The translations under genes and the position numbers were made by a program. The notes beneath the pieces were generated by a model, which was given only the letters and a program-made list of their open reading frames with translations, ran no database searches and had not been told where the DNA came from. A stretch of DNA of 64,000 nucleotides from Saprospiraceae bacterium (GTDB taxonomy: Bacteria > Bacteroidota > Bacteroidia > Chitinophagales > Saprospiraceae), in NCBI GenBank assembly GCA_016709995.1, contig JADJLQ010000001.1, positions 1,522,001 through 1,586,000 on the forward strand, given 5' to 3'. Position 1 is the first letter of the stretch. The number at the start of each line of letters is the position of its first letter. Shown here one piece after another: positions 52,351-60,765 of this stretch.

Positions 52351-53175
52351 TCAGGATACTGCTGAAAATTTTTCGATAGTCTGCTGTAAAAAGCGGATCA
52401 TTTCATATTGTTCCTTGATGGTCTGTTCCTGGGTATGTACCAAATCTTCGAGAGGATTGAACGGGCGGGCCTGGGTAAAGGGACAAATTTTCATACGTAC
52501 AAACCAGACTTCACGAATGTTTTCAACAGGAAGGTGATAAGGACGATAGGACTCATTATCAGATATAAGTTGTAAGGATCTCTTTTGCCTTATTAAGTTT
52601 TTGACCCGCTTGACCACCACATCAGTAGAGGTCACTACGACATACACATGATCATCTTTAATACCATGAATCCATTGGCTTGGCTCCAGGTAGCTGCAAA
52701 CTACAATATCACCGTCCTCCAGGACAGGCTCCATACTATCGCCTGAGACATCAAACGATCGATGAGTACCCTGACTAAACCTAAAGTCAGGCAATGAATA
52801 AGTAGGTAGCTCACTATAGAAAACCGGATCGGCCAATTCACTGACATAACCCGCTTGTGCAGGTACCGGTACATGCACGATTCTTTCTTCGTTGTGCACA
52901 TCTGTCACAATAGTAAGGATACGAAGGTCAGTACGAAGGTCTTGCTCATTAAACATAGTACCATCTCCAGACTTAAGGAAAGCAAGATTAACATCAAATA
53001 ACTTGCAGGTCTTTTTGACTACATCATGGCTCAGTTCAATATTGGATTGAAGTATTTCACTTAAGTTTTCAGGTAAATAATCTATCGCAGCAGCAAAATG
53101 CCTGAAAGATTGTACCTTCTCTAAGGCACAAAGCGCAGTTATACATTGACTTAATCTCTCCGATAAAATATTCAT
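52351..53175 (-). CDS. Transcriptional repressor with N-terminal helical DNA-binding part and S24 (LexA-like) domain
   Basis: A 274-residue regulator: an XRE-like helical N-terminus (VQSFRHFAAAIDYLPENLSEILQ, helix-turn-helix) is joined to an S24-type domain with VPAQAGYVSEL as cleavage-type site (Ala-Gly replaced by Ala-Gly-Tyr), FDVSGDSMEPVLEDGDIVV as Ser motif, and DDHVYVVVTSTDVVVKRVKN with Lys. Such repressors are inactivated by self-cleavage or by ligands. A 35-residue helical tail follows. The ATG at 53175 is chosen because the TTG upstream would lie in the promoter. Confidence 0.82.
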   Translation of the reverse strand: MNILSERLSQCITALCALEKVQSFRHFAAAIDYLPENLSEILQSNIELSHDVVKKTCKLFDVNLAFLKSGDGTMFNEQDLRTDLRILTIVTDVHNEERIVHVPVPAQAGYVSELADPVFYSELPTYSLPDFRFSQGTHRSFDVSGDSMEPVLEDGDIVVCSYLEPSQWIHGIKDDHVYVVVTSTDVVVKRVKNLIRQKRSLQLISDNESYRPYHLPVENIREVWFVRMKICPFTQARPFNPLEDLVHTQEQTIKEQYEMIRFLQQTIEKFSAVS

Positions 53176-53179
53176 ATTA

Positions 53180-53202
53180 CGAAAATATGTTATATGTTTT
53201 CG
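53180..53202 (-). promoter_or_regulatory. Inverted repeat between promoter and start of the S24 repressor gene
   Basis: CGAAAATAT (53180-53188) and ATATGTTTTCG (53192-53202) form an imperfect inverted repeat with a one-base bulge, centred just downstream of the -7 box and 5 bases before the ATG. This is the expected place for an autoregulatory operator. The link to the adjacent repressor is inferred. Confidence 0.5.
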
Positions 53203-53205
53203 GCT

Positions 53206-53238
53206 CAAATATAACTATAAAGAGGAAATTTAGGCAAA
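53206..53238 (-). promoter_or_regulatory. Bacteroidota-type promoter of the S24 repressor gene
   Basis: On the minus strand TTTG (53238-53235) is followed after 21 bases by TATATTTG (53213-53206), both exact matches to the consensus boxes. Confidence 0.6.
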
Positions 53239-53314
53239 AAATTCTAATTTTTTTTTAAACTCGTCTAAAGCACCACCTGAGATGAAGTGGTCAATAGAAA
53301 TAGCTTGTACAGGC

Positions 53315-53569
53315 CTATTGTTTTTGAACGGTCCCACTCACCAGGATGACTACCTGGTTATTAAGAACTTCGACATATCCTTCGTCAATTTGATAATAAG
53401 TTGACTCCGATTTAGTATTGGTCACCTTTATTTTGCCCTTGTCTAAAGCTGCGACAACTGGGGCATGTTTGTTTAATATTTCAAACTGGCCACCAATAGC
53501 AGGTACTTTAACGGATTTTACAGCACCATTAAATATCTCATGCTCGGGAGTCAAAATAATCAGATTCAT
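53315..53569 (-). CDS. atpC: ATP synthase F1 epsilon subunit, short form
   Basis: The 84-residue protein is the N-terminal beta-barrel of epsilon only: LIILTPEHEIFNGAVKSVKVPA and GQFEILNKHAPVVAALDKGKIKV are typical. The C-terminal helical inhibitory domain (about 50 residues in E. coli) is missing. This short form occurs in Bacteroidota. It lies 17 bases after atpD on the same strand. Confidence 0.93.
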   Translation of the reverse strand: MNLIILTPEHEIFNGAVKSVKVPAIGGQFEILNKHAPVVAALDKGKIKVTNTKSESTYYQIDEGYVEVLNNQVVILVSGTVQKQ

Positions 53570-53586
53570 ATACTATTTTATATTGA

Positions 53587-55104
53587 TTAGCCGTTGGCTT
53601 CAGCGATGAGTTTTTTACCTTTTTCGATAGCATCATCAATGGTTCCGACGAGGTTAAAGGCTGCTTCAGGATATTCGTCCACTTCTCCGTCCATGATCAT
53701 ATTGAATCCACGGATAGTCTCTTCAATAGGGACTAATACTCCTTTGAGCCCGGTAAATTGCTCAGCCACAAAGAAGGGCTGTGACAAAAATCGCTGTACC
53801 CGTCTTGCTCTTTGTACAATCAACTTATCTTCTTCAGATAACTCTTCCATACCAAGGATAGCGATGATATCTTGAAGCTCATTATATCGCTGAAGTATGT
53901 TTTTCACTCTTTGGGCACAATCATAATGCTCGTCACCGATGATATGGCGGTCTAAGATCCTGGAAGTAGAGTCCAATGGATCCACAGCGGGATATATACC
54001 CAATGAAGCAATTTTACGACTCAATACAGTGGTAGCATCCAAGTGGGCAAAAGTAGTAGCCGGTGCAGGATCAGTCAGGTCATCCGCAGGCACATATACC
54101 GCTTGCACTGATGTAATAGAGCCTCTGGTGGTGGAAGTAATCCGCTCTTGCATCAAACCCATTTCAGTCGCCAGTGTGGGCTGGTACCCCACAGCAGAAG
54201 GCATACGACCTAACAATGCTGACACCTCAGAACCTGCCTGTGTAAATCTGAATATATTGTCTATAAAGAAAAGAATGTCTTTGCCGCCATTTGGATCAGA
54301 CATATCACCATCCCTGTAATACTCTGCTACTGTAAGTCCGGAAAGCGCTACTCTGGCCCTTGCTCCTGGTGGTTCGTTCATTTGGCCAAATACCAAGGTA
54401 GCTTGAGAATCTTCTAAAGCTTTTTTGTCCACTTTACTAAGGTCCCAACCACCCTTTTCCATAGAATGTTTGAATTCATCCCCATATTTTATAACCCCCG
54501 ATTCGATCATCTCTCTCAAAAGATCATTTCCCTCTCGGGTACGCTCACCTACCCCTGCAAATACAGAGATCCCTTCATATGCTTTGGCTATATTATTGAT
54601 CAATTCCATGATCAATACGGTCTTGCCTACACCCGCACCACCAAACAAACCGATTTTACCTCCCTTCATATAAGGCTCAATCAGATCGATTACTTTTATA
54701 CCTGTGAAAAGTACTTCTTTTTCCGTTGAAAGATTTTCGTACAAAGGTGGTTTTCTATGTATCGGATAGGCATTTTTGTCTTTAACTACTTCGCCGATAC
54801 CGTCAATGGCTTCACCTACTACATTAAATAATCTTCCCTTAATCACATCTCCTGTAGGCATCGTGATATTAGATCCTGTGTCAGTCACTTCAATGCCCCG
54901 ACGAAGACCATCTGTGGAGTCCATCGCTATGGCACGCACCGTATCTTCGCCCAGGTGTTGTTGAACTTCAAGAATCAGGTCTTTGCCATTTTTCCTCTTT
55001 ATAACCAGGGCGTTAAGTATAGCCGGCAGTTTGTTGCCTTCGCCTTCAAAACTTACATCCACCACAGGACCGATGACTTGTTTTACTCTACCAATATTTG
55101 CCAT
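53587..55104 (-). CDS. atpD: ATP synthase F1 beta subunit
   Basis: Catalytic subunit of the F-type ATP synthase. The 505-residue chain has the P-loop GGAGVGKT, GVGERTREGNDL with the catalytic Glu/Arg, LFFIDNIFRFTQAGSEVSAL (Walker B and DELSEED-side loop), and PADDLTDPAPATTFAHLDAT. Other ATP synthase genes (atpA, atpB, atpE, atpF, atpG, atpH) are not in the window; separation of atpDC is known in Bacteroidota. Confidence 0.97.
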   Translation of the reverse strand: MANIGRVKQVIGPVVDVSFEGEGNKLPAILNALVIKRKNGKDLILEVQQHLGEDTVRAIAMDSTDGLRRGIEVTDTGSNITMPTGDVIKGRLFNVVGEAIDGIGEVVKDKNAYPIHRKPPLYENLSTEKEVLFTGIKVIDLIEPYMKGGKIGLFGGAGVGKTVLIMELINNIAKAYEGISVFAGVGERTREGNDLLREMIESGVIKYGDEFKHSMEKGGWDLSKVDKKALEDSQATLVFGQMNEPPGARARVALSGLTVAEYYRDGDMSDPNGGKDILFFIDNIFRFTQAGSEVSALLGRMPSAVGYQPTLATEMGLMQERITSTTRGSITSVQAVYVPADDLTDPAPATTFAHLDATTVLSRKIASLGIYPAVDPLDSTSRILDRHIIGDEHYDCAQRVKNILQRYNELQDIIAILGMEELSEEDKLIVQRARRVQRFLSQPFFVAEQFTGLKGVLVPIEETIRGFNMIMDGEVDEYPEAAFNLVGTIDDAIEKGKKLIAEANG

Positions 55105-55159
55105 ATATTTTATTCTTTGAGAATGAGCGTATTAGAATCGATTTTTAATTTTAGCGCTG

Positions 55160-55190
55160 CAAAGGTAAGATTTGTTTTTTGGATTTAAAA
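55160..55190 (-). promoter_or_regulatory. Candidate promoter of atpD-atpC
   Basis: On the minus strand TACCTTTG (55167-55160) fits the -7 consensus. At the 19-base distance only TTTT (55190-55187) is found instead of TTTG, so the upstream box is imperfect. The ATG is 56 bases downstream. Confidence 0.4.
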
Positions 55191-55262
55191 ACGGCAAAGC
55201 CATTTTTTGAATAACTATATATTAAGCAATGAGCCGGAAAGCCTGCCACAACCAGACTTTTG

Positions 55263-56054
55263 TTAGATCGAAGGATTTTCACTGGAACTTAGGTCTGGGG
55301 TTTCAGACGCAGGACTGGCAAGCTCAGCAACCGGGGCTACTATCCAAAAATTATTAGCCCCTTGTCCCAGAATGATACTCAACTTTTGCTGATTTAGCAG
55401 TTCGAGCATGGCTAAAAATGTAATAATAGCATGGATCCTATTTTCGCAGATACCAAAGATTTCCTCAAAAGTGACTTTTTCCTTGGCCACGATCAGATCC
55501 TGAATATATTCCTGTTGATCAAGGATCGTATAAAGAAAGTTGTAGACCTTATGTACATGTCTGCGCTCATCAAATTGAGTGAGCATCTTCTCAAAGGCTT
55601 TCATCAGTTTAAACAAGGTCACTGATTCCCATTCAGCTTCAATAAAGGCTTTCTCCGCAAATTTTTTCAATTCCTGGTCTACATTACCACGGGATACTTG
55701 TTGCATCCTTCGCATTTCCAATGCCTCAAATTCTTCCAGAACAGCTTTGTACTTTTTGTATTCCAGCAAACGTTGCACCAACTCTAATCTAGGGTCTATC
55801 TCATTACCTTCTTCATCAATTTCCTTTCGTGGCAGCAACATTTTAGCTTTGATCCTCATTAAAGTAGCAGCCACCAATATAAACTCGCTGGCAAGGTCTA
55901 GATTGAGCTGCTCCATTTCGTGGATATAATCCAGAAAATCATTGGTAATTTTTGAAATTGGTATATCATAAATGTCAAGCTCGTCCCGCTCTATAAAAAA
56001 AAGCAAAAGGTCAAAAGGACCTTCAAATTGTTTGAGTTTGATTGTAAATGACAT
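55263..56054 (-). CDS. scpA: Segregation and condensation protein A
   Basis: Kleisin subunit of the SMC condensin complex. The 263-residue protein begins with FTIKLKQFEGPFDLLLFFIERDELDIYDI, the SMC-binding N-terminal block. It continues with FILVAATLMRIKAKMLLP and a winged-helix C-terminus (VTFEEIFGICENRIHAIITFLAMLELLNQQKL). Length fits ScpA. scpB is not adjacent. It is upstream of atpD on the same strand but separated by about 160 bases. Confidence 0.93.
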   Translation of the reverse strand: MSFTIKLKQFEGPFDLLLFFIERDELDIYDIPISKITNDFLDYIHEMEQLNLDLASEFILVAATLMRIKAKMLLPRKEIDEEGNEIDPRLELVQRLLEYKKYKAVLEEFEALEMRRMQQVSRGNVDQELKKFAEKAFIEAEWESVTLFKLMKAFEKMLTQFDERRHVHKVYNFLYTILDQQEYIQDLIVAKEKVTFEEIFGICENRIHAIITFLAMLELLNQQKLSIILGQGANNFWIVAPVAELASPASETPDLSSSENPSI

Positions 56055-56121
56055 CGCTACTGGTTCAAAATCTGTGGAGCAAAATTACCTCAAAAACTGG
56101 ATTACCTATATTATAGTCATG

Positions 56122-56143
56122 AAAAAGGGGAGCTATGCTCCCC
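56122..56143 (-). terminator. Rho-independent terminator after the sodium/solute symporter gene
   Basis: A perfect 7-bp stem GGGGAGC/GCTCCCC with loop of three bases (56127-56143) is followed on the minus strand by TTTTT (56126-56122). It begins 56 bases after the stop codon. Confidence 0.85.
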
Positions 56144-56198
56144 CATTTTCGCTCGAATTCGTCTAAATATAGTTAAAATGAGCCGCTAAATCAAGATA

Positions 56199-57821
56199 TT
56201 AACCTCTAAAATAAATCAAGATGCTGATGACTATCACAGCGAGTAATAGTGAGATAGCCACATCTAATTTAGAATAACTATCTCTGTTTGCCTGCCTTTG
56301 CTCTGGAGAAAGGGTGCTGATCGTCAATCCTGCCAGCTGCAGTTCATTCGGCGGAGCTGTAGCCAGACTCACCACAATGGCTACTGCTGCGCAAACTAGA
56401 AAATTGAAAATGGCAAAATGCGAAAAATTGATAGTTGCAAATGAAAGTGGAAATCCACTTAGAGAATCTTTCATCAATTCTAACACTATACGCAAGGTAG
56501 CCGAGATCAGACCATAAAAGAGGGTGGCGATAGCAGCCTGCCCATTCATCCTTTTCCAAAGTATTCCAATGACGAATACCGCGGTAATAGGAGGTGCGAT
56601 ATATGCTTGTACATTTTGCAGATATTGATACAAGACGCCTCCGCCAATTTTTTGCATAACCGGTATCCACAACATGCCCAGCAATACTATAAATCCTGTA
56701 GCAATCTTACCGATCCGCACCAATTTCTTTTCAGCCGTGTCAGGATATAACCGTTTGAATATGTCCACAGTAAAAAGAGTAGATGCCGAATTAAAGACAG
56801 ATGCCAAAGAACTCATCAAAGCAGCCATGAGGCCACCTGCTACAAGTCCTTTCAATCCGGCAGGCAGTAAATGTTTGACCATGGCGGGAAATACTTCATC
56901 ACTTTTATCATAGCTTAAAAGCCCTTTTTTCTTCAGTCCATATGCTATGATACCTGGAATGAGGAAGATAAATATAGGAGCCAACTTAAGAAAAGCGCCA
57001 AAGATGGCCCCACGCCTGCCCACTTGTATGTTTTTGGCTGCCAGGGTCCGTTGCACAATATATTGATCTGTACACCAGTACCATATACCTACTATAGTGC
57101 CGCCAAATAAAAGCCCTGTCCATGGAAATTGAGGATCAGATGCAGGTTTCCACATATTGAAATGTTCGCTCCCTACAGTAGCTCTTAGTTCGGACCAACC
57201 TCCAATCTCCTGCAGGCCCAATATGGTAATTAAAGAGGATCCTACCAATATCAATACAGTTTGAAATGCCTCTGTATAGACGACGGCTCTCATGCCTCCT
57301 AATACCGTATAAATCCCTGTGACTATCACGGTCACAATGGCCCCACTCAAAAAAGAAATATTCAACAAATTGGCTACCACGATCCCACCTGCATAAATGG
57401 TGACGGACACTTTTGTTAGTACATAGCCTGCTATAGAAAAAATAGAAAGAAACCACCTGGACCGTCCATCAAATCGTTTTTCCAAAAATTCGGGCATAGT
57501 AAATGCATTACTCCGCATATAAAAAGGCAGAAAAAACCACCCTAATAACAATACTATCCAGGCATGCAATTCGTAATGCGCCAGAGGCACACCACTCTCA
57601 GCCCCTGTACCGGCCAACCCTACCACATGTTCTGAACCAATATTTGATGCAAAAATGGATGCCCCTATTACAAACCAACCTATGTTGCGACCAGCCAAAA
57701 AATATTCTTCAGAAGTTTCATTTTTCTTACTGATCACCCACCAGGCTATGCCTAAAAGGACTAACATATATCCTCCAAGCACTATCCAGTCTAGTCTTAC
57801 CAATTCATTATTCATATTCAT
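56199..57821 (-). CDS. Sodium/solute symporter of the SSS family (sugar-transporter branch)
   Basis: A 540-residue membrane protein with 13-14 hydrophobic segments, a common topology for SSS/SGLT proteins. LAGRNIGWFVIGASIFASNIGSEHVVGLAG is the N-terminal signature with the Na+-site region; GGMRAVVYTEAFQTVLI, KNIQVGRRGAIFGAFLKL and SSLASVFNSASTLFTVDIF are other blocks. It resembles bacterial sodium/glucose or galactose transporters, but the sugar is unknown. A LacI-type operator lies upstream, which supports sugar control. No sugar catabolic genes are adjacent. Confidence 0.9.
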   Translation of the reverse strand: MNMNNELVRLDWIVLGGYMLVLLGIAWWVISKKNETSEEYFLAGRNIGWFVIGASIFASNIGSEHVVGLAGTGAESGVPLAHYELHAWIVLLLGWFFLPFYMRSNAFTMPEFLEKRFDGRSRWFLSIFSIAGYVLTKVSVTIYAGGIVVANLLNISFLSGAIVTVIVTGIYTVLGGMRAVVYTEAFQTVLILVGSSLITILGLQEIGGWSELRATVGSEHFNMWKPASDPQFPWTGLLFGGTIVGIWYWCTDQYIVQRTLAAKNIQVGRRGAIFGAFLKLAPIFIFLIPGIIAYGLKKKGLLSYDKSDEVFPAMVKHLLPAGLKGLVAGGLMAALMSSLASVFNSASTLFTVDIFKRLYPDTAEKKLVRIGKIATGFIVLLGMLWIPVMQKIGGGVLYQYLQNVQAYIAPPITAVFVIGILWKRMNGQAAIATLFYGLISATLRIVLELMKDSLSGFPLSFATINFSHFAIFNFLVCAAVAIVVSLATAPPNELQLAGLTISTLSPEQRQANRDSYSKLDVAISLLLAVIVISILIYFRG

Positions 57822-57883
57822 ATTTCATTTAAGGCACGAAATATCTTTAAAATATTTGACTTCAAACCCTTTTGTTAAAAAAA

Positions 57884-57897
57884 TGTAAGCGATTACA
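57884..57897. promoter_or_regulatory. LacI/GalR-family operator
   Basis: TGTAAGCGATTACA matches the LacI-family operator consensus TGnAAnCGnTTnCA at every fixed position; flanking A and T extend the palindrome to 16 bases. It lies 63 bases upstream of the symporter ATG (minus strand) and about 100 bases before ppc. No LacI-type regulator is in the window. Confidence 0.7.
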
Positions 57898-57998
57898 TGC
57901 CTAACTAAGCATTTTGTTACTTACAACAAGGATGGACAGACAGAAAATAATGGATGTAATAAGCCAATACTGAAGGATAAGCTCGATATTTGTATCCT

Positions 57999-60563
57999 AT
58001 GTCATTTACAGCCAATCCTGAAGCAGTATTCAAAGAAGAGGTATTACTTAAGTTTCAGCTTTTCAATAGTTTATTTACTTCTCTACCCTTTCATAAAATA
58101 GAAAAGACAGGGATACTGTTGTCTCTCCTGGCTTCCTATTGTGAAGACGGATATGCCAATGGCAAAAGCCCGAAAGAAATCATAGATTATTTTTTTAAAA
58201 GCCAAACTGATTACACACTTGAAAAAGACAAAATAGACCTCTTATTCAGATTTATTCAGTATGGGGAGCGGCAGGTAGTATTGTTTGATGCATTGGAAGA
58301 TGCTGCTTTTAGTCATACACACGACCTTGAAGGCAAAGGGACACTCAACCAAATAGAAGCAGAAACAAAACAAAAGTCACTTACCGATGCTTTGGCCGAA
58401 CGATTAAAAGATTTTGCCGTCAGATTGGTTTTGACTGCCCATCCTACTCAATTTTACCCGGATTCTGTCCTGGGCATCATTTATGATTTAAGTAAAAGCA
58501 TCGCCGATAATAATATCACAGAAATTAATCTCTTGCTGCAACAATTAGGCAAAACACCTTTTTTCAAACATATCCAGCCTACCCCTGTTGATGAAGCCAA
58601 TAGTCTCATCTGGTACCTGCGTAATATATTTTATCCTGCTATTGGAAGAATCAATCAGAGAGTCAACAAAATGGTGCCAGAGTCCGCTAACGAACAAGAC
58701 CCATTGGTTCATCTAGGCTTTTGGCCGGGAGGAGATCGTGATGGCAACCCTTTTGTTACTGAGGCCACCACCCGTGCTGTGGCTAAAAACCTAAAAACCA
58801 ACCTGGTAAATTGCTACATAGAGGATATCCAGATTTTAAAGAAAAGGCTAACCTTTAAAAATATAGACAAGATCCTTAGGCAAATTGAAAACATGCTGGA
58901 GGATCTGTTGATCGGCAATCCTGAAAAATATGGTAAAGAAAATCTGATTGGCGATTTAAATACGGTGCGTCAAATAATACTGTCCGAACATGATGGACTA
59001 TTCCTGGAGTTAGTCGATGAACTTATAGCAAAAGTCCAGTCATTTGGTTTTTATTTTGCCTCTCTGGATATCCGCCAGGATAGTATAGTACATAGTGAGG
59101 TGATCGATGCCCTGTTGCCATACACTGATGCTACCATATTAAGTTATTCGTCCTTAAAACCTGATGAAAAGCTTGCCTTTTTATCTAGTCCATGCAAGAT
59201 AATCTCACCACCGGTGCCTAATGATAGCAATCTACTCTATGACACTTATCAAACCATAAAGACGATTAAGGATATTCAAGCTTCTAATGGTGCATTGGGA
59301 TGTCATCGTTACATCATCAGCCAATGCGAGTCGCAGCAAAATGTCCTGGAAGTCTTTTTTCTTTTAAAAACCATATGGGAGACAGACCAAGTCACGGTAG
59401 ATATCGTGCCACTTTTCGAAAAAATAACTGACCTCAACAAATCTGGTGATATTATGAGCCAGCTGTATGCTCACCAGGGATATCGAAAACACCTCGAGTT
59501 CAGATCATTTTTTCAGACCATCATGTTGGGATTTTCTGACGGCACCAAAGATGGAGGCTATCTCATGGCCAATTGGAGTATCTATGAAGCGAAAGAAATG
59601 CTCACTGCAGTCTCCAGGGCACAAGCCATAAGCGTGGTTTTTTTCGATGGCCGTGGTGGCCCCCCTTCAAGAGGCGGAGGTAAAACCCACAAATTTTATG
59701 CTTCCCTCGGACATAAAATCTCTAATACTGAAATCCAACTGACGATACAAGGCCAGACGGTGAGCAGCAGCTTTGGGACCATCGAATCTGCACAGTTTAA
59801 TATCGAACAGTTGCTCAATGCCGGCATCTATAACGATGTGCTCGCTGATCAAACTAATACCCTGAATCCAAATCATCGCAAGGTATTGTCAGACCTGGCT
59901 CAGGTTAGCCTTGATGTATTTCGGGACTTAAAAAATCATCCAAAGTTTGTGTCTTATATGACGGTAGTGAGTCCGCTTAATTATTACAGTGATACAAACA
60001 TCGCGAGCAGACCGACCAAGAGAAAACAATCCGCTCAACTCAGACTGGAAGATCTGAGGGCTATCCCTTTTGTCAGTTCCTGGACTCAGATAAAACAGAA
60101 TGTGCCCGGATATTATGGAGTAGGTTCGGCGCTGGAGCACCTTGATAAGGCGGGAAGATGGGGCGAGGTCGAAGATTTATATGCTTCTTCTTTGTTTTTC
60201 AAGACGCTCATGGAAAATAATGAAATGGCCTTAAAAAAATGCTTTTTCCCACTGACTTCCTATCTTGAAAAGGACCCGGAATATGCAGGTCTGTTTAAGA
60301 TCATTTTCGACGAAAATAAAAGAACTGAAAAATACGTACTCAAGCTCACCAAACATAAAAGCCTGATGGAGGATTATCCTGCTGACGCACTGTCAGTTGA
60401 TATCCGGGAGCGCATCGTACAACCCTTGCTCACCATCCAACAATTTGCCTTGATCCAGCTGCGAAAGCCTGAATACAAAGAACACGAACTCCGATCTGTC
60501 TATGAGCGACTCATCATCAGGTCTTCCTTTGGCATCATCAACGCAGCCCGCAATTCGGTATAA
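57999..60563 (+). CDS. ppc: Phosphoenolpyruvate carboxylase
   Basis: Makes oxaloacetate from phosphoenolpyruvate and bicarbonate, feeding the TCA cycle and aspartate synthesis. The 854-residue protein has the catalytic His in LVLTAHPTQFYPD, GFWPGGDRDGNPFVT, FASLDIRQDS, IMLGFSDGTKDGGYLMANW and FFDGRGGPPSRGGGKTH, all family hallmarks. It is slightly shorter than the E. coli protein (883) and ends NAARNSV instead of the usual RNTG. ATG at 57999 is chosen; a TTG three codons upstream is also possible. Confidence 0.96.
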   Translation: MSFTANPEAVFKEEVLLKFQLFNSLFTSLPFHKIEKTGILLSLLASYCEDGYANGKSPKEIIDYFFKSQTDYTLEKDKIDLLFRFIQYGERQVVLFDALEDAAFSHTHDLEGKGTLNQIEAETKQKSLTDALAERLKDFAVRLVLTAHPTQFYPDSVLGIIYDLSKSIADNNITEINLLLQQLGKTPFFKHIQPTPVDEANSLIWYLRNIFYPAIGRINQRVNKMVPESANEQDPLVHLGFWPGGDRDGNPFVTEATTRAVAKNLKTNLVNCYIEDIQILKKRLTFKNIDKILRQIENMLEDLLIGNPEKYGKENLIGDLNTVRQIILSEHDGLFLELVDELIAKVQSFGFYFASLDIRQDSIVHSEVIDALLPYTDATILSYSSLKPDEKLAFLSSPCKIISPPVPNDSNLLYDTYQTIKTIKDIQASNGALGCHRYIISQCESQQNVLEVFFLLKTIWETDQVTVDIVPLFEKITDLNKSGDIMSQLYAHQGYRKHLEFRSFFQTIMLGFSDGTKDGGYLMANWSIYEAKEMLTAVSRAQAISVVFFDGRGGPPSRGGGKTHKFYASLGHKISNTEIQLTIQGQTVSSSFGTIESAQFNIEQLLNAGIYNDVLADQTNTLNPNHRKVLSDLAQVSLDVFRDLKNHPKFVSYMTVVSPLNYYSDTNIASRPTKRKQSAQLRLEDLRAIPFVSSWTQIKQNVPGYYGVGSALEHLDKAGRWGEVEDLYASSLFFKTLMENNEMALKKCFFPLTSYLEKDPEYAGLFKIIFDENKRTEKYVLKLTKHKSLMEDYPADALSVDIRERIVQPLLTIQQFALIQLRKPEYKEHELRSVYERLIIRSSFGIINAARNSV

Positions 60564-60765
60564 ACTGAATATTGTTGGTGCATTGAAATAGTTATTTGTT
60601 GAAGATCATTAAATAATTTGAGGCTCAAATACTGCTATCTGATTAAAATGCAAGGAGAAGTATGATCACAGCCAACTTTGTATTTCCAATCAGCGTTTAA
60701 TGCTTTATCTTCGTTGTACTATCATTGCATATCCTATTGAATTTTAACTATTTGTCAAAAGTTTT

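Noticed and set aside
52351..53175. Calling the S24 protein LexA
   Set aside because: The N-terminal part and the cleavage-site region differ from LexA, the chain is longer, and no DNA-damage genes flank it.
53939..54319. 126-codon plus-strand frame opposite atpD
   Set aside because: Explained by antisense of the highly conserved beta-subunit gene.
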